A DNA stretch of 64,000 nt, taken from contig JAJTTP010000014.1 in NCBI GenBank assembly GCA_023313575.1, positions 186,001 through 250,000 of the forward strand, written 5' to 3'. Below, piece after piece: positions 36,815 to 48,945 of the stretch (positions are counted from its first letter, which is position 1; each line of letters starts with the position of its first letter). The position numbers and the translations under genes are program-made. The notes under the pieces are model-generated. The model did no database searches, was not told the origin of the DNA, and saw only the letters and a list, made by a program, of their open reading frames with translations. The stretch is from Eutypella sp. D-1. Taxonomy: Eukaryota > Ascomycota > Sordariomycetes > Xylariales > Diatrypaceae.

Positions 36815-39764
36815 TACCTAGTGATGAGACCTACACCCACAAAATAGTACGCAAGGATCTGGCTATGTAGAAGATCCTTTCTCGAAACCACTTTATGGGT
36901 TACCAACAGAAATGTGCACGGCAAATTTCGTTCCTGTCTGTCGATTGTTAGCTTATTCCAGTTGAAGATTTCCGGCTTGGTATCTGACTGTAGTGGGTCT
37001 GGTGTTCAGGCCGAGAATGAAACGATGTGATCGGGGAGACAGTACATGTCAGCAAGCGAGCGATTAAGCGGGAGAATGCATGGTCCAATGAATATATAAA
37101 TGTCACACTACTATCTCGTTCTTGCACAGTTACGCTGAGCTCACGGCACTCCATGTCCTAATGGTCTGTCTCCTGCCCGGTGCGAGCTCTCTCGAGATAC
37201 CTCAACTGGCGCATGTAGTCGATATAAACACGGTGCTTGTTAAACCGTCACCCGGAGCCATTAAAGCTAATTTCCAGTCTGGAGACCCTATGTGGCGATT
37301 AGTGGATGTGTAGGGCAGTATGGAAGTGATCTAGCTCGTGGTTAGGCATGCTATATATTATCTGGACCTAGGGGCTTCGCTCGTTATAGGGGCCAGTCTG
37401 TCGGTAAATTAAATAGATCCACGTAACTGCTCATTGATGTGGATGTAAACGGATGAAAGGCCAAAAGAGAGGATATTGTTATAAAAAATACAGATAAATT
37501 CCTGTCGGATTCCAAACTACTATAGTAAGCGAGAGAGCTTTAACTAGGGCAGTACTACTCCCTAGAGCTAGGTAGTTGTAATATATCTACAGGGGTTCTC
37601 AAAATGTGGGGCGAATTTCCCCTATCTCCCCCATCTACTGGAATACCAAGTTGTCACAACCGCCGGATGCAAATTTTATAATGGTCAATAGAATGCCCAA
37701 AAAAGGTCGCTTATTGGTAAGAAATGTACGATTTATTCAATCCCCATAAATATATATAACCACAAAGCTTCAAGCTAAGGTGACCCGCGACATTACGAAG
37801 TACTTCGGTCATCACCTACCTAGCCCCTTTAATCGGTGGGTCCCCTTGGTTAGTTGAGACCCAATTGAGCGCAATAAAATTATTGAGCATAGACATAGGG
37901 AGGACATAAGCGTCCGGAAGATGAGCATGGAAAATTATTCACAGTATCCAGGCTACTTTACATAGTTACAGGAGCTTAGCGGAGGCACCTTTAAGGTTCG
38001 ACGAAGCGTAATTGCCAGCTTCTGAGTGCTACGAATCTACGATGTCTTTCCTAAGGTAAAAATTCGCTCCAGGTAGGTACCCCCACAGCATCGAGCTACC
38101 GCCGTCTAACATGCAAACGCCATCTTTGCGGCTTCATGAGGTAAGTTTCAGGAGTTGAAGTCATCCAGATTGACAGTTAGCATTGAATCCCATAACTATC
38201 CTCGTGTAAGATAGAACCGAATTCACTGAAAATGAACACTTCATCGCCCCGTTGGACCAAAGCGAACTGCATGATCCTGGTGATGATTGGCTACTGTATG
38301 TTTATTGTATACTTATATCTAAAGTATTCAAAAGACTGGGCCATGTGCACTGCACGAACTTTCCTACTTCTGACCTCGAGGCTGATCAGGCAGAGCACCA
38401 AGTTGCAAGCATAGAGAGACCGATGAACATATATTAAGAACGGGTATACTCTGTGGAACGCTGTAATACCATATGGGACACACGGTCCCTCTGGTCTTTT
38501 GACTTTGCCATACGCATAAATTACAACAACCTCATGTCTGATTAGCCTTCACCGGTTTTGGAATTTTCCATTCCGGTCGTCCCGATACCAAAATCCTATC
38601 GCGAGCACGAGCGAAAGCATTGGGGCGCTCTGTTAAACCGTGTACCATAGCATCGGGACCAGCATCTACCAATTTGTTCAGGGATCCTACGCACATTTGC
38701 TTGCAATTCTATGGTGCCTTAAGCCGTCTCAATAGGCTAGTCGACAACGAGGTCGCATAGGTCGCATCCAGAATATAGGGCGTTTCCAAGCATGATGCCA
38801 GTCCATAGTCCCCTCAGCAGTCTCTGTCATGTGACAATGGACTACGGGCGCTAGCAGCGACCGTTCCCCCTATCTACAGGCCACAATAGACGAGACTTTC
38901 TCAAATAGGGGGCACAGTTCAATAACTACTCGATATTTACCTATGTGGATTCGGTGCCGGCACTATGTCGAAATTGTTAAGAGGACGGCAGCGCCGCGAG
39001 TCCACGTCCTCACAGCGCGCATTTCAGCCCGGACGGCGGTGAAGTCCCTCTCGCCGCTTGTTGGCCTGAGTGACAGCTTGTGTTCCGTAGGGGATGCGCC
39101 CTGAGTTAACCAATGAATTCGGAGGTGAGGATACTCATAATAGTGGTATGGTGGGATCACGGGTTGCTATATAGCGCTAGATCGGCCACAAAATCTAGGG
39201 AAACCTCGTTGGTCGACGGTTTTCAAAGCGCTTTCAAAATTCTAGGAGCCTATGAAAAAGCTATACTACTGCATCGGAGAAAGCGCAAAGCTTATATCTA
39301 TCGCCTTCATCTTGGCCGTCGGCTCTGTGGCGAGGACGGACTGTCGCGATCAAATGACAGAAGGAGCAGGTTCTTGCCTCCTAGGGTTCGTCCAACTACC
39401 CCCAACGATCTACAATCGCCGATACAAACTCGTCTGCCGAACCTTTACCCATACCGAATGGAACCTCCATACTGTAATTATATAGATTGTATAGCGAGTT
39501 GCCGGGGTCATTGGCGTAGATATATATTGCACGTGGCTGCCATTGGGCCGCGTAAATGAGAACATTTATCCACCTGGGACACTCGCTACAAGTGCCGTGC
39601 GGAGGTGCAGGGTCCAACCTTCAGACCCATTTCATTAAGCCGCCGCGGGAAATGTGGGCTATATATACCCTCTTTAGGAAACTTGCCCAGCTCCATATTG
39701 TGCTGCCGACGGTCGTCTGTTATTCTATCTCTAACCTTAGCTCAGAATAGGTAACGACTTCAAC
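36815..39764. other. 2.9 kb intergenic region between P450 and tyrosinase
   Basis: AT-rich with short random-looking ORFs only (for example around 37122, 38232 and 39113), none with a domain I recognise. It may hold decayed gene remnants, but I cannot identify any. Confidence 0.5.
39660..39667 (+). promoter_or_regulatory. TATA-like box of the tyrosinase gene
   Basis: TATATATA about 100 bp upstream of the ATG at 39765. Confidence 0.5.
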
Positions 39765-41405
39765 ATGTGGGCCATCTGGAGCACTCTTCTGCTGCCCTCA
39801 CTCCTCGCTGGAGTCAAGAAAGGGGAGGCGAGAGCAACCCCAAGGGGGTACTCGTCGAAAATCGATGTGTAAGCCTCAGGATCTTTCTTGACGGCTGATC
39901 GGTTATCCTTCGCTTGCTAACTGAGTGGAATCATCCAGGATCCGCAACCCTGCCTATCCCCTCGATGTTGTCGACGACCTGGAAGAGGCTACTATGCCAA
40001 AGGTCGAGGCTTGGCTGAATGGGAAGATCGATGCTGGTACTAATAACAACTGCACGCTGGAAAACGCGGCCGTGCGAAGAGAGTGGTCCGTCCTTGAACT
40101 TGATTACAGTTGCAAATCCCCCCTCGACCACACTAACACCCCTGACAGGAGCGACCTGAGCGAGGAGCAGAGGCAGGAGTATGTCGCTGCCGTGACTTGC
40201 TTGATGAATCTGCCTCCTACGGTGGATAAGGAGAGGTTCCCTGGTGCCTTGAGCCGGTTCGATGATTTCGTCGCGTATCACATGACGCACGCCATGGAGC
40301 TCCACGGCAATCTGTTTCTGTTTGGCGCTCACAAGTACTATGTTTACCTGTTCGAGAAGGCCCTTCGGGAGGAGTGTGGGTATACCGGCTATCAGCCCGT
40401 AAGTCAATTCTGGCGCAGCACCCTCCATCCTCGCGCTGCTGGTGCTGACGGTGTAGTAGTACATGAACTACGACCGCTACGCCGAGGACCCGGGCAACTC
40501 ACCGTTGCTCAACGGCAACGCGTCTAGCCTGGGCGGCAACGGTGTACTGGAGCCTACGTACAAAGGCGTTCCGCAGCCCGGACGGACTCCCAACATCATT
40601 GCCTCGGGTGGCGGCGGAGGCTGTGTCACCGAGGGACCCTTCTCAGAGTTTGTCACCTAATCTCGTACTCGCTGCACTCCCTACGCCCCCGCGCCCTCAT
40701 TGATTTCCTAGGGTTTCAACCCTAACAGGAAGATAAGTAACTAATATGGTCAATAGTATGGTTGTGAGCCTCGGGCCCACCTCGATGTCGACGGGCAAGA
40801 ATGTCCCTAAGAACCCAAGGGCCGACGGCACGGGCTCGAACCCGCGCTGTCTGCGCCGCGACGTGAACCGCAACGCGGCCATGGGGGCCACGGCCGACCG
40901 CGCTCTGAGCTTAATAAACGACAACGACAACATGAACGGTTTCTACAACCAGCTACTAGGGACGCCGCCGCCGAAGAACGACCCATACCCCTGGGGTGTA
41001 AGCCTTCACCCCACTCTCTATAACGTATCACGGAATGATACATTGGAAAGAGCAAGCTAACTGATACCTTCTGCTTGCGTACAGATCCATACGGCAGGCC
41101 ACTATGTCGCAGCAGTCGACCCTGGTGGTGACCCCATGACCTCCCCTGGCGATCCACTATTTTACTTCCACCACACTGCGCTGGACCGGCTGTGGTGGAT
41201 CTGGCAGATGCAGGACGTGGAGAACCGACTCAACGCGCTCCCAAACGTCTCAATGCCTATGGACATGAAGATGCCCCGACAGGAGGAGGAGGACCCGCTG
41301 GACACCATGGTCGACATGCAGTGGCTCGGTCCCCCGATCAAGCTTGTGGAGACGCATGATCAGCTGGGAGGGAACGGCGGGGCTTTCTGCTACGTCTATG
41401 TCTAA
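39765..41405 (+). CDS. Secreted tyrosinase-like type 3 copper oxidase
   Basis: Dinuclear copper enzyme of the tyrosinase family, oxidising phenols, o-aminophenols or similar substrates. Six exons: 39765-39868, 39939-40085, 40149-40398, 40460-40647, 40757-40997, 41085-41405; the product is about 416 residues. An N-terminal signal peptide (MWAIWSTLLLPSLLAG) suggests entry into the secretory pathway. The CuA region has histidines near residues 128, 136 and 145 in FVAYHMTHAMELHG and GAHKYY. The usual WHR around the third His reads AHK here. CuB has IHTAGH (His 312 and 316) and FYFHHTALDRLWW (HH near 339-340). The family blocks ECGYTGYQP and SLGP are present. Exon 2 ends at a GTCCGT donor and exon 4 at a GTTTGT donor, both weaker than usual but needed for the conserved joins. 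It lacks a long C-terminal cap domain. It is an unusual partner for a terpene cyclase. Confidence 0.88.
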
Positions 41406-41627
41406 ATAGACCTCATCCGACCTCCGCGAACTCCGCACGCCATCCGAAAATATTGGTTAACGGGAACCTTCTGCAGTAAGCAGTTGCGAATGCAGAGAAT
41501 GGGGTTGGAAATGGTGCAAGGCTGTTGTCAAGTAATGGATTATAGCAAAGTGAAGTACTTGATAAGATTGTTCTGAGATAGTTGGCAATTCAGAGTTGAA
41601 GAATTTCAGCAGTTTATAACGTGACTT

Positions 41628-43644
41628 TCATACCACTCTATGGGATGTAGCGTCCAAAGCCTCTCCGTACTCTTTCCACTGCATATCTTCGTCTAACAGT
41701 TCCAACATCTTGCTCCATTCCTCCTTGATACAGGCCACCTTGTGGGCATCACGAGGAACAATGTTGGCTGCAAACGGTTTTGGATATATGAACAGACCCT
41801 GTGTTAGATCTCCTGCATTTGGAATTATCTCTTGCCCGGTCTCTTGGTCGATCGCCCTGTGGAAGTCAAATGCCCAAAGCATGCGGGAGATTGCCAGAAA
41901 GAGCGATCGATCAGCTATATGCATCCCTTGGCAGAGCCGCCGGCCTGCACCGTATACAAAATGGTCTCTCTTTTTCACATCCGCTTGAGTAGCCGCTTCA
42001 GCTGATGATAGGTGGTCATTCTTCCACCGACTAGGGTTGAACCTGCGCGGGTCTGGATGGCGATTTGGGTCGTTTTGAATTGCCCTATAATATTATATCA
42101 ATGTAAGCATTGGTCTACGATTGTACCAAGCAGGGTATCTTACCACACGTTCAAAACAATAGAGGCATCTTTGGGAATCGTATACCCAAGATATGTATCC
42201 TCGCGACTGGCAGCATGAGGAACACCAAGGATGGCGGTAGGCATCCATCGAAGGGTCTCCTTGAGACACCCACGTATATAGGGCAAGTTGGGCGCATCGC
42301 TCAGTTCAGGCATACGATTTCCGCACACGCGGTCAAGCTCAGCTTGGGCTATTTTTGGCACATCTTGGAATATGGTCATAGCTTGGACAAAGCCGATGAA
42401 CTCGGCAGACGTCGTCTCTGATCCTGCTTGAAGAAACGAGCCACAGATATATGCGCCTACCTTATCGGTAAACCCTTGAACCCGTTGTTCATTCACTATA
42501 TCTGCCCCAAAACATGGCTATGAAAAATGGGTTATTGAAGAAGCTAACTAGGAGCGAGGTCGGGAACTTACAATGGCTTTACCTTCACTCATCTTCTTCT
42601 TGACATCCAGGTACTCATTCATGAATATTTCATGTTCTTCGCGCCCTACGTCCTTGGCTTGTCTTCTGATGGGCAGGAACGCATCGGGGAGTTTTCTCAG
42701 GGCGGGGAATAGATCAAGAAGAAGCGCAATCTGTTTACATATTAGTATTTGCCGCCATACATACTAGGTGTGGATGATGGGCACGTGATGAGAAATGGCG
42801 AGCACTCAATGAAATAGCCAGTGCACGCATTACAGAATATAATGGTACTTGCCTGACTCCCAGCTAATGAATTGAACTTGAGAAATCCCTGGTAGGAATT
42901 TAGTTAGCCCAATTCAGTAGGGTTCAATTATTGCCATCATACCTCGAACATCGATTTGGCCCGTGGATCATCCATCGTCTTCAAACGGAACCCATAGTCC
43001 ATTTGGGTGGTCAACGAAGTAGTGTAGCGTCGGACATGATCATAATAACCAGCTGGGCTCTCTAACAAGTCCATCAACATGGCTTTGTTCTCCAAGTCTT
43101 GGTATGGAACATAGGTATCAACGTTGTTGATATTAAGGACTCGATGAGCAAGCTTTCGTATATTTCGTAATGTTTCATCGTATGCCTATCATTAAGCCTG
43201 TTAGCTGTTAAGCCTAGGTTCGCACAGAGACCCAACCCATACCATGAGCACTACACGGTGACCTTGGCTTATACACTCCTGTGCTATGTAGCGCACTGGA
43301 CGAGACGAGTATATGCCACCGCGCCTATCTAACACGTCCTTGACACTCTGATCAGAAGAAAGAACCACTATGATTTGGGTTCCCAAAATGAGAGAGTACA
43401 CTGGTCCGTATTCCTGCGCCCACTTCTGAAACTGCAAGTGACCATTTTTCTTGGGCATCTGGTGGAGATTACCAATCAAGGGCAAAGTTGGAGGACCAGG
43501 GGGACAGTTCTTAGGCCTCCGCCCAACCTTGCTGCATTGGACAGCGACGAAGAACAAGGCTGACAGAACAAAGAGAACCCCAGTCAACGATGCCATGGCA
43601 ATGACACGGAGACGATTAAAGTTTGGCAAAGAGATGATCGTCAA
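41628..43644 (-). CDS. Cytochrome P450 monooxygenase (second)
   Basis: Haem monooxygenase resembling the CYP64/CYP50-like group (O-methylsterigmatocystin-oxidoreductase-like). Six exons on the minus strand: 43644-43243, 43185-42943, 42888-42853, 42730-42572, 42517-42144, 42084-41628. The product is 556 residues from 43644, or 540 from the second ATG at 43596; the latter puts the hydrophobic anchor (MASLTGVLFVLSALFFVAV) right at the N-terminus and is probably correct. Motifs: PPGPPTLPLIGN hinge, I-helix AGSETTS, ExxR in KETLR, NPSRW, and the haem loop YGAGRRLCQG with Tyr in place of the usual first Phe. Exon 3 is only 36 nt, and the intron after it begins with GC (GCAAGT). It is divergent from the GMC oxidoreductase gene. 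Confidence 0.88.
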
Positions 43645-44777
43645 TGAACAGCAGAAACATGAAGAATCGCAAATGTGTGAAGATATTATAATGGTATATC
43701 CTGTTCAAATGGAAAATATGGCCAAATTTGCTTGAGTGTCCAGCTATATATGGTGAAGAAGGAAGACATTGTTTATATACACCAACACGATAATGAGTGC
43801 TGGCTATCCTCCTGACACAGCCTTGATCATCTGACTTCAGTCATATGCATGTGGCAAAATCATTATAGTGTCACAAAAGCCTTATGTATCGATGACTGTA
43901 ATTATATGCGCACTGGTGCGATTGCCTGTGCAATATAGGGCTTAATAGCTGGAGTAGGCGTATTAATACCGCCTAAGATAGTGGATCCACAGCCCCTATC
44001 CGATAGGAATCCACATGCCTGCAAATACGCCAAGTCTTACCCATTCCAGCCCCACCAATCAAAAACAGTGCATCCCCGTCCACTTGCCTTGTCAGTTCCA
44101 AGGTTAAGTTGGAGCATATCCTTTGTACTTGCAAGCTTGTAGATTCCTGGGATACGAAATGGCGGGAGGATGAGGCCTACTGTATTTTCGTACAGATATA
44201 CTGATTAGTATAGACCACTCTAATCATGCCCTCGGGTAAGCTGCTAATATTGATACAGATACCCTCTGGGTGCCGCTCCAGAAAACGTCTCCGTGGCTTC
44301 GCTAATATCACATACCTAGTTAAATACTTAGGTACTTAGGGATGCGACAGACAGCCCCCGGAAACCAAGGTTTAATGCATGTACTTTAGTTCCTCATGTA
44401 GGGGAGTCGGTATGCATGGAGTGACATAACAGCTGTAAACTATATAGGTGTGGTAGTACGATTAATACTACCTAGGATGTAGTGACCTACCTGCATGTGT
44501 GTAACATATTGCTTACAGTAGGTACCTAGGTAGGCAGGCTGCCGTCCACAGGTAGGTAGCTTGTCATTGTAATCTCCCTTCTTTAAGACGTTGCCTACCC
44601 AGCTAGTATGCAGTATGCACCCCTATCAAATACTAGTTTCCCAGATCGCTCGTTACTCTACACAACTCAGTCGCGCTGGCCCAGCATTAAATCACCCCGA
44701 TCCTCGGAAACTTTACTTTCAAGTCATTCTTGACTATGAAAGGTTAACGATATCAATCTAATCTCCAAACGAGAAAA
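43645..44777. promoter_or_regulatory. Divergent promoter region, second P450 and GMC oxidoreductase
   Basis: 1.1 kb between two divergent starts. It includes a TATA-like element for the P450 and a cluster of TACCTAGGTAGG-type motifs around 44320-44565, including a palindromic GTACCTAGGTAGGCAG. Confidence 0.5.
43745..43751 (-). promoter_or_regulatory. TATA-like box of the second P450
   Basis: TATATA run about 100 bp upstream of the ATG at 43644 on the minus strand. Confidence 0.4.
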
Positions 44778-46601
44778 ATGGACTCAGATACGTTCGATAT
44801 CATCGTTGTTGGAGGAGGAACAGCTGGCTGTGTGTTGGCCAGCCGCCTATCAGAGGACAAAGATCTACAAGTCCTTTTGTTGGAAGCCGGGGAAGACCTC
44901 ACGGCCGACCCTCGATCTAGTGTCCCTTCTCTAGGATCTAGCCTCTTGGCTACTACCGCTAACTGGGGCTTCAAAACCACCCATCAGGTATGAGATGTTC
45001 TCAAGCCCATTATTCATCTATTAACTCCCCTCCCTTCACAGGAAAACCTCAAGTCTCGTGAAACTATAGCACCTGCAGGACGCCTTTTAGGCGGATCGAG
45101 CGTTGTCAATGGCTTTGCCTTCCTTCCCAACTCTAAAGCGAATATCAACGCCTGGGCGGGTCTCGGTAACCCTGGATGGGATTGGCCGAGCTTCGCTAAG
45201 TCAGTGAACCGCTTCGGTCTGGCCGGGACTTCAAAGTTGGTCGATTCTAGTCCCCTTCAACTTACCATCCCGGATGAAGACAGTGAATGGCCGCGCGTCT
45301 GGAGAGAAACACTGGCTAAGCTCGGATTTGCCGAGTCTACAGACCCATTCTCCGAGAAGATTCTAGGTAGCTTGATGGGGCCCGAAACTATTAGCCCTGA
45401 CAAAAAGCGCAGCTCCTCAGCCAACGCATACTTGAGCGATTCCGTACGGTCCAGAAACAACCTGGTTATCTGGACCGACACCTTGGTACAGAAAATACTT
45501 TTCGACGCAGAGAGCGTAACTGCTACTGCAGTTCAACTCCGCAAGGGTCGAGACCAGGAGGCGACGGTAGTACACGCACGTAAAGAGATCATTGTCAGTG
45601 CTGGGGCAATTAATTCACCTAGGCTACTCGAACTATCAGGCATTGGCAACGCAGAGCTCTTACAGCCCTTCGGAATTGATGTACTGGTGAACAATCCCAA
45701 TGTCGGCGAGAACCTACAGAATCATCCCATGTGTAGTCTCAGTTTCGAAACCACTGGCGAAGATGGATTCCAGACGATCGATAACCTTTTACGTAAAGAC
45801 CCCAATGCTATCGCTGCTGCCCAGGATGCATATTCAAAGGGAACTGGGCCAGCATCCCGGAGTAATCTCAACGTTCTAGCACAACTACCTATACCTGACA
45901 ATATTTCTCTCGGCGGACTCCTCGATAGTATCGAACCAGAAGATCCTGGAACCATCGATTCAATAGCCAAAGCACAGGAAGCCTTTGTCCATTCCGTCCT
46001 CACCTCGCCTTCAGAAGCATCTGGCTGCTACATGACTGCTCCTGGCTTCGTCTCTTTTGCTCTAGATGGGTCATCTGTACCCCCACCTACTGGAAACAGT
46101 CAATTTTTCACTATCGCGGTGCACCTTGCGCATCCCCTATCCCGCGGCTCGGTACATATCACTTCTCCACTGTCTCCGACGTCTTCGGAGGGAGTCTCCA
46201 TTGATCCCAAGTATTTCTCTCATCCATTGGATCTCGAGGTCCTTGCAAGGCACGTCCAGCTTGCAGAAATGATTGCCATGACAGAACCGCTTGCCAGTCA
46301 TCTCAAGCTCGAAGGCCAACGCGGTCCAGATATGCCGAAACCAGGGGGATTCGCTGATTTACAGGTGGCGAAAGACTTCCTGTCCAAGAGAGGTAAAGGC
46401 GCACACCACTGGACGGGCTCATGTTCGATGATGCCGCAAGCGATGGGAGGCGTAGTCGATCATGAATTGAGGGTTTATGGGTGTAGGAACCTACGTGTCT
46501 GCGATGCGAGCATCATGCCTATTTCCCCTCGTTCAAACATCCAAGGCGTTGTCTACGCTGCAGCCGAACATGCCGCCCAAATCATCAGAGCCACAATCTA
46601 G
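44778..46601 (+). CDS. GMC family FAD-dependent oxidoreductase
   Basis: Glucose-methanol-choline-type flavoenzyme that oxidises an alcohol, or performs a related dehydrogenation, using FAD. Exons: 44778-44987 and 45042-46601; intron 44988-45041 (GTATGA...CAG, 54 bp). The product is 589 residues. The N-terminal FAD-binding fold shows [20 protein letters not shown] and LLLEAGED; the family block [15 protein letters not shown] follows the intron. The second GMC signature is seen as [15 protein letters not shown]. The C-terminal active-site His lies in [11 protein letters not shown] (about residue 523), with the partner Asn in the final SNIQGVV block. There is no clear signal peptide, so it is probably intracellular. 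The context suggests a tailoring role in the terpene pathway, for example alcohol to aldehyde oxidation, but the substrate is unknown. Confidence 0.92.
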
Positions 46602-47646
46602 TCGTACTCGGTCATCTTCAAACGATCTCTTACGCTATGTATTTTAGGGCCTAGGTGCTACCTCGGTCCTGCGCGGCGTCATATCAGGATGAGTCCTACC
46701 GGGCACATGCTTAGTTTACCAATGATTCTTGGAGGTATTTCTCCTCTGCATCATGATCTTACGAATGCATGTGGTGATGTTTCATCCAGCTTATTACCTC
46801 GTGATGTTACGATACGCTTGAGTCATTCCATGTGATTGTTGAACGGTTCATCACTGTTGCAATTTACTAGGCCCGGTCAGCTCTTATCCCTGCCTAAGGC
46901 AGCAGACTGGAAAGTATTCCGTGCCGATCTCCTGGTGTGGAGGATGGTGTGTTGCAGTGGAAGCGGAAAAAGTTAACCGATAGGTACCATAAGCCCGAGT
47001 TTTCCGGGGTATTACAACGTCCACACACTATCAAGCCCTCCCTTCCGCCAATCCCACCCCCCTTCTACGCATACGATTGCTGCAGACTGGATTTGGCTGG
47101 GGGTGTTTTATGTCTGACAGCGACTCGATTAACAAATCGGCTACGACTCCAAACCCCGCGCAAAACAATACACCATACGGGTCTCTGGCGACTAACTGTT
47201 TTAGGAATATGATATAACCAAAGTTACTCAGAGGCAACCGGCTCGTTTTCTGCTTAGGAGGTGGCTCTATGACCTTGTATTGAACCAATAAACCTAGATG
47301 AGTACGGAAGAACGTCGTACTCGAAAAGGAGTAGGCAAGTGGTAGGAAGGTAGCGATATGGTATGTATGGCCTATTATTAGAGCGCGCTGCCAGCTCGTC
47401 AATTTACGGTAGTATCTTAGTAATATTCGATTGATTACTAGACAATTCGTGGCAATAAGGCTGTAATGATGAAAGGGTGCATGCCTGGTTAATAGGTTCT
47501 ATTCCTCCTTATTACCTACACACTATGCCCAAATTCGGTTGACGTTTATTATCCTCTCGGGTGAGGCGCTCGCGTGCTGCATTGACCCCCAAGATTATAA
47601 CAGGCTACGTTAGACGGCTAGTATACTACTTGTCTAGACACATGTC
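46602..47646. other. Intergenic region
   Basis: 1.0 kb with no supported gene; the 3' flank of the GMC gene and upstream region of the membrane-protein gene. Confidence 0.5.
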
Positions 47647-48945
47647 ATGGCGGGCCTCACTCCAGATGGCACGCATCTATTCGTGTGGCTTCTTGTTCTA
47701 ACGCCCATCACTACGCTGGTAGTTCTGATGAGGTTTTGGGCAGCGTGGCTTATCAAGCGCCCGTTCGCCATAGACGATGGTTTGGTGGCATTTGCCTACG
47801 TCAGTCATGTCCGGGTCTCGTCCTGACTATGCTGAAAAGCACCACAAGACTAATACACTGACCGCAGATGAATTTGATCGTCAACACGGGATGGTTCTTC
47901 CATGCACTTTTACACGGTGGTCTTGGAAAACACACCGCCGAGTTTACATTCGATGAGAAAGTCATCGTCGCCAAGGTAATATACTTTGCTAGGAAGTGTT
48001 TAACCTCCTGTACTGGCTGCTAACATCTATTCCTTTTCTATTTAGTTGGTGTTTGTTTCCAGTATCGTATGGATCTTGGGGAATGTCTGCTGCAAGCTCT
48101 CCATACTGTTTTTCTATAACCGCATTTTTACCTCCCGCTCGTTTCGCATCGCCTCGTTCGTAGTCATAGGGTTCACAGTTGCATACGGCATCAGCTTTTT
48201 TGGCGTCTTTTTGTCACACTGTCGTCCGGTCTCAAACTCTTGGAAACCAGTTCCAGGTGGATGGTGCCGCGAGCTTTCCGGCGAGGAGCTCTCCTCGACG
48301 AGTCTCAGTCTTCTTATTGACTTGATGATTATCCTTTTACCGATGCCTTTGCTCTGGGGCTTGAAGATGACACGATATAAACGCCTTGGCCTCACTCTCA
48401 TGTTTAGTTTAGGCCTCATGTGAGTGACATCTGCTGATCACTGCAACGCTCTTCTATGAATAGATATTTTTGACTTACATTCTCTCACATCTAGTACGGT
48501 CGGCGTTATGTGTTGGAGGCTAGAGGCAACGGCGAAGACCGTTCTCTATCCAACCGACGACCCTTTATACGAGCTCCTTGAAGTGGGCCTGATCGTGATG
48601 TTGGAATTGTGGCTGGGAGTCATCGTCGCCTGTGTACCAACACTAGTACCCCTCCTGACTAGATATGTCGCACCTGTGATCGCGAAAACTCTATCCAGCT
48701 TGTCGGTTCGGCGCTCTAAGGGGAGTAAAGGCTCCGTACAGAGCCAGATGCCTCTCGAAACAATCGGTGCGAAACGGTCACGCAAGAAGTACTGGGAACT
48801 TGGGGCTAGTCAGGATGCCCTCACCACCACATTCAACGACGCAATCACAGCAGAGGTCACTTCCAATACACCACCCCACGACCTAGAGCCCGGGACCGTG
48901 CACGTTCAGAAGGATTTTGATCTTAGAACCGCGACCAGGATGTAG
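47647..48945 (+). CDS. SAT4/PTH11-like seven-helix integral membrane protein (rhodopsin-like domain)
   Basis: Fungal integral membrane protein of the rhodopsin-like/SAT4 family, often found beside secondary-metabolite genes; its biochemical role is unclear. Exons: 47647-47799, 47868-47975, 48046-48419, 48495-48945; introns of 68, 70 and 75 bp. The product is 361 residues. Hydrophobic segments: helix 1 about FVWLLVLTPITTLVVL, helix 2 after FAIDDGLVAFAY, helix 3 around LVFVSSIVWILGNVCC with KLSILFFYNRIF, then SFVVIGFTVAYGISF, SLLIDLMIILLPMPLLWGL, FSLGLMITVGVMCW and LIVMLELWLGVIVACVPTL. The family DD motif after helix 1 and the LPMPLLWGLKM segment are clear. The cytosolic C-terminal tail of about 80 residues is Lys/Arg/Ser-rich. 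No CFEM cysteine domain precedes the helices, so it is not a full PTH11-type receptor. Confidence 0.88.

Noticed and set aside
39113..39559. 148-codon plus-strand ORF upstream of the tyrosinase
   Set aside because: No recognisable domain and Arg/Leu-rich composition typical of chance ORFs.
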